DNA from: Bradysia coprophila
Taxonomy: Eukaryota > Arthropoda > Insecta > Diptera > Sciaridae
Direction: 5' to 3'
DNA length: 64,000 nucleotides
NCBI RefSeq assembly: GCF_014529535.1
Contig: NW_023503372.1
Coordinates: forward strand, 1,773,772-1,837,771
In this document: positions 1 to 9,338 of the stretch, in pieces
Position numbering within the stretch: position 1 is the first letter of the stretch
How the letters are laid out: each line of letters begins with the position of its first letter
Program-made: the position numbers and the translations under genes
The notes under the pieces: model-generated
What the model was told of the DNA's origin: nothing
What the model saw: only the letters and a program-made list of their open reading frames with translations
Database searches by the model: none

Positions 1-804
1 TTAATTATGGGAAACTTCTAACATGAAATATTATGACTCTTGAAATAAAATATAACAAAAAAAAAGATGAAAAATATAAAGTGTAGAAAAATAAAAGCGA
101 ATTATATATTAAAAATGTCATAAATTCAACAGAAAATAACGCCCTCTGCGAGCAATAAATAATGTTTCCGCATAAAAATATGTTATCCGATTTCATGGCA
201 CGCCGAATAGCATTCATATTTCATTTTTATTGCGATCGTCACAGGAACTTTTTAAAATAGATCTATATATTCAGGGCTGAATTTCACTGAATTTTTATGC
301 CCGGCATTTTTTTTGCCTCCTCTCTCTCTGTCTATACCAGAGGTTTTATAATAATATTTCAGATGGATATATGGATATATATGTACGTACGTATATATGA
401 CACAGGCACATTATATTATGTTTTTTTTAGAGAGTGAAAAGTCAAGGGTGGCATAAAATATTGTATTAATCTTTAAAACGTGAAAGATACGATTTTAAGC
501 TATTTTCTTATTTATTTGTTGTGTATATTATACATATTGTCGGTGAGACTTTCGTTCCATTCTTTTTTCTTCTCTCGTATATTTACAGGTAAATTTATGT
601 GATAATAAACTGGAAAATTATTAGGGTGATAATACACACAGGGATTTGGAAAATGTACGCCAACAACTCTATTAATATGATTTCCAATAATTTGCTCCGT
701 ACACAATACCATTATACTATCTAACATGAACATCAGGTAGTATGACCATATATGAATGAGAGATATATACGACATGTAGAAGAAAAACATAGGCTAAAAT
801 TTTA
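1..804. other. AT-rich intergenic DNA
   Basis: No gene, RNA or mobile element is supported here. The stretch is AT-rich with short TA/GT runs, including a small TACGTACGTA palindrome near 385-395. The short open frames look like chance. Confidence 0.6.
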
Positions 805-944
805 TGTGTTGATAGTACCGAATTTGAGCTAGTTAGCTGTCAAAATGTAGCTTTGTAGCTTCTACAGCGCTTCAGCGCATCGCTACACCATCGTCTCATA
901 CAATTTTGACAGCTAACTAGCTCAAATTCGGTACTACCAACACA
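805..944. mobile_element. Short foldback (hairpin) element
   Basis: Two 42-bp arms (805-846 and 903-944) are inverted copies with one mismatch, around a 56-bp loop. The arms contain TAGTACCGAATTTGAGC. No open frame is present, so this fits a non-autonomous MITE-like hairpin. No clear target-site duplication is visible. It lies only 43 bp from the much larger palindrome that follows. Confidence 0.75.
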
Positions 945-987
945 GGTTTTTTCGTTCCACTAATATTCAACTTTGTCGTATACCTTT

Positions 988-2556
988 CACGGTGGGGTTG
1001 AACAAAACTTAAATAGAGTCGCGACACCACCTCTGATTTTTTTTTTATATTCTTATTGAGGGACTCGAGTACTATAAGGAACCACATTCACTTCGCAAAA
1101 TTTTCCAGCCGTTTCGGAGAACCGGCACTCATGGCCGTGCGGGACCGACGAGTCAATTTGAATACAGATTGTTATCGCAACGGATAGAGGGACTAATTCT
1201 AAGCTAATTCGTATTGAAATGGCTCCCCTCGACAACTTCACCACGTAGCTACAGCCAGCTAAAGTCGAAAATTCGACATCTTTGAATGGTGATATGTCCA
1301 AGACGAAGAAAGTTTGAAACTCTTTGAATGGCGATATTGGTAGAGGATTCCATGCTCTATTAAACGCCCAGAATGGATTTTATAAAATTGGTCTGAATTG
1401 TACAATATTTGAAAAAATTTATTTTCATCATCCTCGGCGAAACTTGAACTCCTCTGTGATACACAGGTAGACCCTTCTTGCAACAAAACAATAATGGCTG
1501 ATCAGCCTGCTGTCTAAGCTTTACAACGATACCACACTTGCCATACCAGCCTCACAACAAGTATCTGTTGCGACATTTTGTTTTCAGTAAGGTCACTCTA
1601 CGACGAAATTTTCAATTTATCATCTATCTTCAAGTGCCCGTTCCTTTAGAATGAGTGGAATTGTTATGCATTCTTCATAAATAAGAGGTTTAAGTTATTT
1701 AAAGCATTTCTTACATTAATTACGTGTATCTGGAGTCGGTTAAAGCTGATTTCCACATATTTTTAGGGTAAATTTCCTCTAATGGCTAGCGAAATCAGCT
1801 TTAACCGACTCCAGATACACGTAATTAATGTAAGAAATGCTTTAAATAACTTAAACCACTTATTTATGAAGAATGCATAACAATTCCACTCATTCTAAAG
1901 GAACGGGCACTTGAAGATAGATAGTAAATTGAAAATTTCGTCGTAGAGTGACCTTGCCTACAAACAAAATGTCTTAACAGATACTTGTTGTGAGGCTGGT
2001 ATGGCGAGTGTGGTATCGTTGTAAAGCTTAGACAGCAGGCTGATCAGGCATTATTGTTTTGTTGCAGACAGGGTCAACGTGTGTATTACAGATGAGTCCT
2101 AGTTTCGCCGAGGATGGTGAAAATAAAAATTTTCAAATATTGTACAATTCAAACAAATTTTGTAAAATCCATTCTCGGCGTTTAATAGAGCATGGAATCC
2201 TCTACCAATATCGCCATTCAAAGAGTTTCAAACTTTCTTCGTCTTGGACATATCACCATTCAAAGATGTCGAATTTTCGACTTTAGCTGGCTGTAGCTAC
2301 GTGGTGAAGTTGTCGAGGGGAGCCATTTCAATACGAATTAGCTTAGAATTAGTCCCTCTATCCGTTGCGATAACAATCTGTATTCAAATTGACTCGTCGG
2401 TCCCGCACGGCCATGAGTGCCGGTTCTCCGAAACGGCTGGAAAATTTTGCGAACTGAATGTGGTTCCTTATAGTACTCGAGTCCCTCAATAAGAATATAA
2501 AAAAAAATCAGAGGTGGTGTCGCGACTCTATTTAAGTTTTGTTCAACCCCACCGTG
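988..2556. mobile_element. 1.57-kb near-perfect palindromic foldback element
   Basis: The left arm (about 988-1758) and right arm (about 1793-2556) are inverted copies over more than 760 bp with only scattered differences, meeting at a loop of roughly 35 bp near 1759-1792. The ends read CACGGTGGGGTTG and its complement. A 4-bp direct repeat CTTT flanks the element exactly (984-987 and 2557-2560), which could be a target duplication or chance. Short open frames of 75 and 82 codons occur mirrored in both arms and match no family I know. No transposase is seen, so the element looks non-autonomous. CAC-type ends resemble Transib or Chapaev elements, but the flanks do not settle which. Confidence 0.8.
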
Positions 2557-2863
2557 CTTTATGACACCACTGTTTCAAATTGAATTAAATATGTCTTTTG
2601 TCGTTTTGCATTAATACGTAGTTGAAAAATACAATTTTTCATCAGGCCATGGCGAACACTTACCAATTTGCACACGAAACTGTCTACCCCGGTGAAAAAA
2701 AAAACGTATTTGAGACCCTTTTTGAGACCGAAACTTTTGTATGGCCGTGAGACTACGTATTTCGAGCCTTTGAGAATATTTGAGACCGAGAATTTATCGA
2801 AATAGTTCATCGGTGTTCATCCAAAATTCATGAGACGTCTCTCTTTAGACTCATTTGAGGATG

Positions 2864-3392
2864 TTCTAGTCTGACTGAGTGGTCTGGTTTCGGATTTCCT
2901 AGACGTAGTGAGACTGACTGAGTGGTCTGCTTTCGGATTTGCTAGACGTAGTGAGACTGGATGAGTGGTCTGCTTTCGGATTTGCTAGACGTAGTGAGAC
3001 TGGATGAGTGGTCTGGTCTCGGATTTGCTAGACGTAGTGAGACTGGATGAGTGGTCTGGTTTCGGATTTGCTAGACGTAGTGAGACTGGATGAGTGGTCT
3101 GGTTTCGGATTTGCTAGACGTAGTGAGACTGGATGAGTGGTCTGGTTTCGGATTTGCTAGACGTAGTGAGACTGGATGAGTGGTCTGGTTTCGGATTTGC
3201 TAGACGTAGTGAGACTGACTGAGTGGTCTCATTTTGGATTTGTTAGACCTTGTGAGACTGGATGAGTGGTCTCATTTTGGATTTGTTAGACCTTGTGAGA
3301 CTGGATGAGTGGTCTCCTTTTGGGTTTGTTAGACGTTGTGAGAATGGATGAGTGGTCTCATTTTGGATTTGTTAGACCTTGTGAGACTGGAT
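2864..3392 (+). repeat. 43-bp tandem array (about 12 copies)
   Basis: Units read roughly GACTGGATGAGTGGTCTG followed by a TCGGATTTGCTAGACGTAGT-like half. The copies in the middle are nearly identical and the last four are diverged (TTGTTAGACCTTGT version). The array forms part of the left side of the composite foldback. Confidence 0.85.
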
Positions 3393-3713
3393 GAGGATAA
3401 ATGAGTGTCATAAAAAAAAAAAACTTTTTCAGACTTCTAATTTTTGAGTTTTTTCTAGACCGTTTGAGACTTCTCTTTTTTCAGTTTTTTCTAGACCGTT
3501 TGAGACTTTTCATATTTGATTTCTTTTTAGAACTTTTTTCTTCGTTCGTTATTTATCGGAAGATTTTTTTTGTACTTCTATGTTGAGTTCACAGATGGCC
3601 ACTACCCTTTACTTTTTTTATAATTCGCTAGACCAAACTGACTGAAATTGTAGAATCGTTAGTAATATTTGAATTTTTTTATTTTACCTTTTTTTATTTG
3701 TAATGTTTTTTCC

Positions 3714-3788
3714 GGTCACCCCATCCAAGTACTAACCGCGACGAATGATGCTTAACTTTCAATTTGGACGGCCGTCGACGTTCACGTG
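3714..3788 (-). pseudogene. 5S rRNA-derived fragment
   Basis: On the minus strand this reads AAGTTAAGCATC, then GGTTAGTACTTGGATGGG and TGACC, with the 5S-like CACGTGAACG and GTCC blocks upstream. These match in order the internal control region (A box, intermediate element, C box) of animal 5S rRNA. The 5' and 3' ends of the gene are missing or diverged, and no T-run terminator follows closely, so it is not a working 5S gene. It lies in the central part of the composite foldback between two arrays. A SINE3-type (5S-derived) element or a captured 5S copy would both explain it. Confidence 0.65.
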
Positions 3789-3879
3789 CTGCTAAATCAG
3801 ATATATCTATTTGGAGTTCTAATTTTGAACCGTTGTTACAATTTCCGAGGTCGGATGAGCAGTCTCATTGGCAGGCGGC

Positions 3880-4385
3880 TTGAGACCGAGTGAGTGGTCT
3901 TTTTTGAAGAAAATATTTTCTTCGATATCTGAGACCGAGTGAGTGGTCTTTTTGGAAGAAAATATTTTCTTCAATTACTGAGACCGGTTGAGTGGTCTCA
4001 TTTGAAGAAAATATTTTCTTTGATATCTGAGACCGGTTGAGTGGTCTCATTTGAAGAAAATATTTTCTTTGATATCTGAGACCGGTAGAGTGGTCTCATT
4101 TGAAGAAATCATTTTTTCGATTTCTGAGACCGGTAGAGTGGTCTCATTTGAAGAAATCTTTTTTTCGATTTCTGAGACCGGTTTAGTGGTCTCATTTGAA
4201 GAAATAATTTTTTCGATTTCTGAGACCGGTTCAGTGGTCTCATTTGAAGAAAATATTATCTTCGATTACTGAGACCGGTTCAGTGGTCTCATTTGAAGAA
4301 AATATTTTCTTTGATATCTGAGACCAATTGAGTGGTCTCATTTGAAGAAAATTTTTTTTCGATTTCTGAGACCGGTTTAGTGTAC
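3880..4385 (+). repeat. 49-bp tandem array, left arm of foldback
   Basis: About ten units of GAGACCGGTTGAGTGGTCTC plus an AAGAAAATATTTTCTT block. Each unit contains two nested inverted repeats: GAGACC-N8-GGTCTC, and the AAGAAAATATTTTCTT palindrome. The same unit appears inverted at 4775-5335. Confidence 0.85.
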
Positions 4386-4625
4386 ATTTGCATGAATCTT
4401 TTTTGACGCAAAAAACGTCATTTTCGTACCTTTAGTGTACATTCGCATTTATCTTTTTTCGTTTTGTTGACGCAAAAAGCGTCGTGTTCATACCTTTAGT
4501 GTACATTCGCATTTATCTTTTTTCGTTTTGTTGACGCAAAAAACGTCATTTTCGTACCTTTAGTGTACATTCGCATTTATCTTTTTTCATTTTGTTGACG
4601 CAAAAAGCGTCGTTTTCATACTTTT
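4376..4625 (+). repeat. About 64-bp tandem array with GACGC/GCGTC hairpins
   Basis: Four units begin TTTAGTGTACATTCGCATTT and end in GACGCAAAAAGCGTC or the GACGCAAAAAACGTC variant. In the first form the 5-bp stem is perfect around an A5 loop. This array sits near the centre between the two inverted arms. Confidence 0.8.
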
Positions 4626-4774
4626 TTCGTTGTTTTGACCAATTCAATTTCCTTTGTTAATAAAACGTTTGATTTAATTTAAAACAGTTGTCTCACTGGA
4701 TCTGCAGAACGAACCAAAAGAACGCAAAACCTCAACTATTCGGTTGCATCTATTTTTAAAATTAACATTTTCTT

Positions 4775-5335
4775 CGAAAGAGACCACTCGACCGGTCTCA
4801 AAGAATTGAAAAAATATTTTCTTCGAAAGAGACCACTCGACCGGTCTCAAAGAATTGCCAAAAATATTTTCTTCAAAAGAGATCACTCGACCGGTCTCAA
4901 AGAATTGCCAAAAATATTTTCTTCAACAGAGACCACTCGACCGGTCTCAGAGCATTGAAAAAATATTTTCTTCAAAAGAGACCACTCGACCGGTCTCAAA
5001 GAATTGAAAAAATATTTTCTTCAAATGAGAACACTCAACCGGTCTCAGAAATCGGAAAAATTATTTCTTCAAATGAGACCACTCAACCGGTCTCAGATAT
5101 CAAAGAAAATATTTTCTTCAAATGAGACCACTCAACCGGTCTCAGATATCAAAGAAAATATTTTCTTCAAATGAGACCACTCAACCGGTCTCAGTAATTG
5201 AAGAAAATATTTTCTTCCAAAAAGACCACTCACTCGGTCTCAGATATCAAAGAAAATATTTTCTTCAAACAAGACCACTCAACCGGTCTCAGATATCAAA
5301 GAAAATATTTTCTTCAAACGAGACCACTCATCCAG
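4775..5335 (-). repeat. 49-bp tandem array, right arm of foldback
   Basis: About eleven units of the 3880-4385 array in reverse orientation, reading GAGACCACTCGACCGGTCTC or GAGACCACTCAACCGGTCTC on the plus strand. The units at 5080-5335 are the closest mirror images of those at 3880-4080. Confidence 0.85.
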
Positions 5336-5645
5336 TTTCGCACAGTTCACCAATAAATGTTAGCAAAGAGACTACTTGTTCCGTCTCAAGCGATCTGGAC
5401 ATATAACTGCAACGAGACCACTCATCCAGTCTCGCACAGTTCACCAATAAATGTTAGCAAAGAGACTACTTGTTCCGTCTCAAGCGATCTGGACATATAA
5501 CTGCAACGAGACCACTCATCCAGTCTCGCACAGTTCACCAATAAATGTTAGCAAAGAGACTACTTGTTTCGTCTCAAGCGATCTGAGTATATTACTGCAA
5601 CGAGACGACTCATCCAGTCTCGCACAGTCTGGCGAAATAATATTC
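5336..5645 (+). repeat. 94-bp tandem array (about 3.3 copies)
   Basis: Units read GAGACCACTCATCCAGTCTC, then GCACAGTTCACCAATAAATG, then GAGACTACTTGTTCCGTCTC. They keep the facing GAGAC/GTCTC theme of the other arrays and form the outer right part of the composite foldback. Confidence 0.85.
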
Positions 5646-5822
5646 GAAAAGAGACTACTCGTTTGGTCTACGGTATTCTCATTTGTTCATCCGAAATGAT
5701 TTTAGCAAAAACAAAAATATTTTGAGACCTAATTGAGAATTCCAGCAATTTTGAGACTGGAATTAGACCGTTGAGAATACGTATTTCATGGTCTCGTGAG
5801 ACCGACATTTTCACTGGGGTAG

Positions 5823-8099
5823 CGAATCATAATCGAAATGAATTTTGCATTCATCGCTAACCTAATAAATTACGGAGTTTTGACTTTTTGTCTCATTCAA
5901 ATAAAATCCTTTGCCAGTCAAAAGAAAATCCTTCAAAATTTTACAAAAGAAGAAAGTTCTTTAAAATAAAATAAAATCTTTTGAAAATTCATCAAGAATC
6001 AATTAGAAATCCAACTTGAAAAACTATGTGCAAATCCTCGGAAAGCCTTAGATGATTGTCTTTTCGAAAATCCTTTGTCAACGAAATTTACAAATACCTG
6101 CCCATCGGTCTCATACGAATGTGAACTTAGGACAGTCATTTACGTAACAAGGACAAAGACCGAGAGTCTACTTTTCCTTGTTATGTTTTGAGTTTTTCAC
6201 GCTTTCATAAGCCATACGCACATGTGACGGTTTTGATTCTTCTATAGATACGATAGATACAAAGTGCAACGTATCTATTTTGTTGAATGATATATCGATC
6301 ATCAATATATTTGGTTAACATCAAACTCTAGGGTCTAGCCTTTCATCACATCTACAACGAATCCGTGCCTTTAGATAGGTACAATGTCTTACAAACAATA
6401 TGACGTTTGACAACTGTTTCGATCTGAGAGAAAGTTTAACAACAAGGTTAATATTTCACTCGATAAGTACTTCATCAACAATTTGATTATTTTGATGTTA
6501 TGCAGGCTTTGGTAAACAAAGCGTTACATTCATTAAATATTGCCTTCAATTTACAAACAACGCTTTCCTTCTTCCGTTTAAACTGCCACCCATATATTTA
6601 ACCGAAATGCACTTTTATTCAAACATAAACGATCTGATAAATAAAATTCACCCATTTATCAGGCCAAGAGAGGCATGTCTAACGAATGAATTTATGAGGT
6701 TAACTACCGTTTGATTTAATTAAATATTTTTCTCACTATTGTATCAGGATAGAAGTGTGTTTTATTGTACCTCGTATATTACGTAACATTAGGCCAAACT
6801 TGTAGCACGTAAATAGGTATGTAATACAAAACACTTAAAAATCACCATACATGGCCCAAAACGGTGGTAGATAGTGAATAATTATTCTTCCATTTTGTAC
6901 GGAGACTTTGTAATTACTTTTGGAGAAATTGATTATGACTATCCATAGGAACAACGGGATGGTGAGTCACCATTGGTGACACTATTGATTATGATTGCAT
7001 TCAATCAGACCCGTTTCCATTATCTGAGTGGAAAGAAAACATAAATGGAGTTGGAGATAAATAAACATCATAGCAATATGTATGCCAAAATATATGAAAT
7101 AAAACATTTTGTAAAATACTTACAAAAAACAAAGTAGTAGACTCGACGAGTGTATACTGGTGAACTGCAACAATGACTATTGTACTAAAATTGGTTATTA
7201 TCGCTTTGAAGGTAGGCTGGAAATTGTGAAAATTATCTTCAAAATAAACAACGTCTATGCGAGAGATTCTTCTGAAAAATAGCATACCGAAATTTTATCT
7301 ATGTGTCGTGTCAGTGACATGAGAAGCCAAAACTTCTTTAAAAAATCTGCAATGGTAGTGATCGAAAACCGAAAACTTTTCTTGTGGAAGTTTCTCCATG
7401 TACTATCGGGCAAATATATGGTCTTATTTGGTTTAAAATTAATCTACACTGAGATGTGGGAGAATAAAATTGCATTTTTTTTAGGCTATTCCGCTGAACT
7501 TCTAACAGTTCCTTATCTGAAAACATGTCCACTTTTTGAAAGGAAAACCTTTCATTGTGTTGCGAAACGAAAAAATGCTGATTCTGGCGCAAAGTCCCGA
7601 AAATTCCTAAAAGTTCCTGAATTTTATTTCGAAGATCAGAAACAACTAAAAATCCATAGGATTCTCAATATTTACGCTACAGCCTTAGAAGGGAATAAGT
7701 AAAAAAACGTCTGAAAAATTAAGGAATTTTAGGTAATTTGATTACCTTAAAATAGGCTGTGTTCTGGCGTGACCATATACCAACCACAAGTAAATCTTTA
7801 AAAGAACGAAGTAATAGATTTTCTAATAAACATTCGGCGATGTTTAACTTCGCGGTACGTCAGACATTCGTTAAAGGTTTCTACCGGGTGGAAGATTACT
7901 TTTTGTTTTCGCTTGTAAATGGATCAGCAAATTTCACACTAGACGTTTTGAGACGTTGTCCCCTTAACTGAAATTCAGAGACTAGGGATCCGATATTAGT
8001 GCCAGTAACCATTTTTGAAAAGTCAGTGATGTTGTTACTTTTTTTGGTAAAATATTACCACCACATTGAGTATATTAACTACCGGCTGAATTTGATGAA
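5823..8099. other. Intergenic DNA, no supported gene
   Basis: AT-rich sequence without recognisable exons. One 133-codon open frame (7301-7702, plus) exists but has no family resemblance, no clear polyadenylation context and a composition no different from its surroundings, so it is not called as a gene. Confidence 0.5.
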
Positions 8100-9338
8100 T
8101 GTTTTTAGACCCGTACGAAGTACTGGGGTCTTATAGGTTTACGCATACGTTTGTAACACGTCGAATTGGACTCCCTGAGTAAGGGGAAACCTATTGTGGT
8201 TGTCTAGAGATGCCAAATCCGCGAAAAAAAAATGTCCGTCTGTCCGTCTGTCTGTCCGTCTGCACGATAACTTGAGTAAAACGCATCCGATTTTGAAAAT
8301 TCTTTTTTTCCCGTTTGGTAATGTCAAAAGACAGGCTAAGTTCGAAGATGAGTGATTTTGGATCGACCCCTCCCGAGCTGTGGCCCAATAAGTGCTTTAC
8401 GGTTTTTCGAAGATATCTCCGCACATTTAAACGTTAAACTTGTAAGTGATACGTCAAATAAAAGGTATTTACAATACCGATCGACAAAAAAAAAAGTTTA
8501 TGGAAATCGGATGACCGACTCGTGAGTTAGACCCCTTGGTGTGGAACAGGCACAGGGCGGCAAGCAGTTTTTGCTTGTAGGTCGGCCACATTTGAACATA
8601 TTTCGTCTGTTTTAGCTTTTTTAGATAGGTATTGACCGTACCAATCAGGGAAAAAAATTTATGAAATTATGTTCTCCGGAGCGTGAGCTAGGTCTCTTGG
8701 AGTGAGCTCTTATCTGGCTACTCGGAAGTACAGTGAACGTGGTGTATTTTGACAATATCTCGAGTAAATTTTGACCGAATTTCATGAATTTTTTTTTGTT
8801 TGAAAGGTATTAACGAATGTAAAGCGTCGGTACTATTTCCGGTCTCCTAACAAAATGGCTGCCGGCGGCCATATTGGATTTTAGTAAAATAGAAATATCT
8901 TGGGAAAAATGATACTTAGAGAGTTTCTGTTAACATGGAAATAATTTGTTATGTGTGTGGGGATTCAGGGATTCCATATACGGACATCTATATATACCTA
9001 TATACAGCTATATTGAGCTATATACAGGCATATGGAGCTATATAATAGCATATATTTATCTGTGCAATGTTTATTTATAGTGAAATATAGTTAAATATAG
9101 CGGTATATAGCTGTTTAAACAGGAATTTATGAAATTTGTCTTCGTACGGGGCTGTCTATATTGCCTCCGGTAATTTAGTTGTATATGATAACAAGGCAAA
9201 GAGTGGATAATGTAAGTGATTTTAAAGGGAGAATAGTTTTTCAGCAGAGAAGAAAATGAAGTAAGAGAAATGAAGAGTTTCACATTAAAGGCTTATGATA
9301 CGAATAGGTGTTTCGTGCGGGTCGGCGTTAGCTATGTT
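8100..9338 (+). repeat. 1.2-kb dispersed repeat, copy A
   Basis: Runs from TTTTTAGACCCGTACGAAGT to GTCGGCGTTAGCTATG and is almost the same as 37413-38640. It holds a (GTCC/GTCT)GTC microsatellite-like block near 8231-8265, modules such as CACGATAACTTGAGTAAA, and a cluster of AGCTATAT motifs near 8985-9060. No coding capacity is seen. The motif TTTGATGAATGT occurs just before and again about 130 bp after the copy (8090-8101, 9463-9474), so the real element may be longer. Orientation is taken arbitrarily as plus, the same as copy B. Confidence 0.85.

Larger units (their letters stand above)
2684..5822. mobile_element. Composite foldback element with arms made of tandem arrays
   Basis: The ends are 15-bp inverted repeats CTACCCC(G/A)GTGAAAA (2684-2698 and 5808-5822). 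Between them lie five tandem arrays, and the 49-bp array at 3880-4375 is repeated in inverted orientation at 4775-5335. Translations of the two arms agree over about 40 residues with one change, which shows the inversion. Most units carry GAGACC and GGTCTC facing each other. The architecture resembles the Foldback (FB) family of Drosophila, whose long inverted repeats are built from short tandem repeats. No transposase is seen and no convincing target duplication flanks it. I infer a non-autonomous DNA transposon. Confidence 0.7.

Noticed and set aside
1053..2492. Mirrored open frames of 75 and 82 codons as a transposase
   Set aside because: Too short, no catalytic motif, and present in both arms only because the arms are copies.
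988..2556. Palindrome as an assembly or library chimera
   Set aside because: The arms differ at many scattered positions and the loop is unique sequence, so they are not one sequence read twice.
3714..3788. Functional 5S rRNA gene
   Set aside because: The 5' and 3' ends are missing or diverged and no close terminator follows.
2864..5645. Regularly spaced repeats that might suggest a CRISPR array
   Set aside because: The repeats are head-to-tail tandem units with no unique spacers, lie in a eukaryotic genome and are bounded by terminal inverted repeats.
7301..7702. 133-codon frame as a gene
   Set aside because: No family resemblance, no splice or polyadenylation support, and frames of this length are expected by chance in a region this size.
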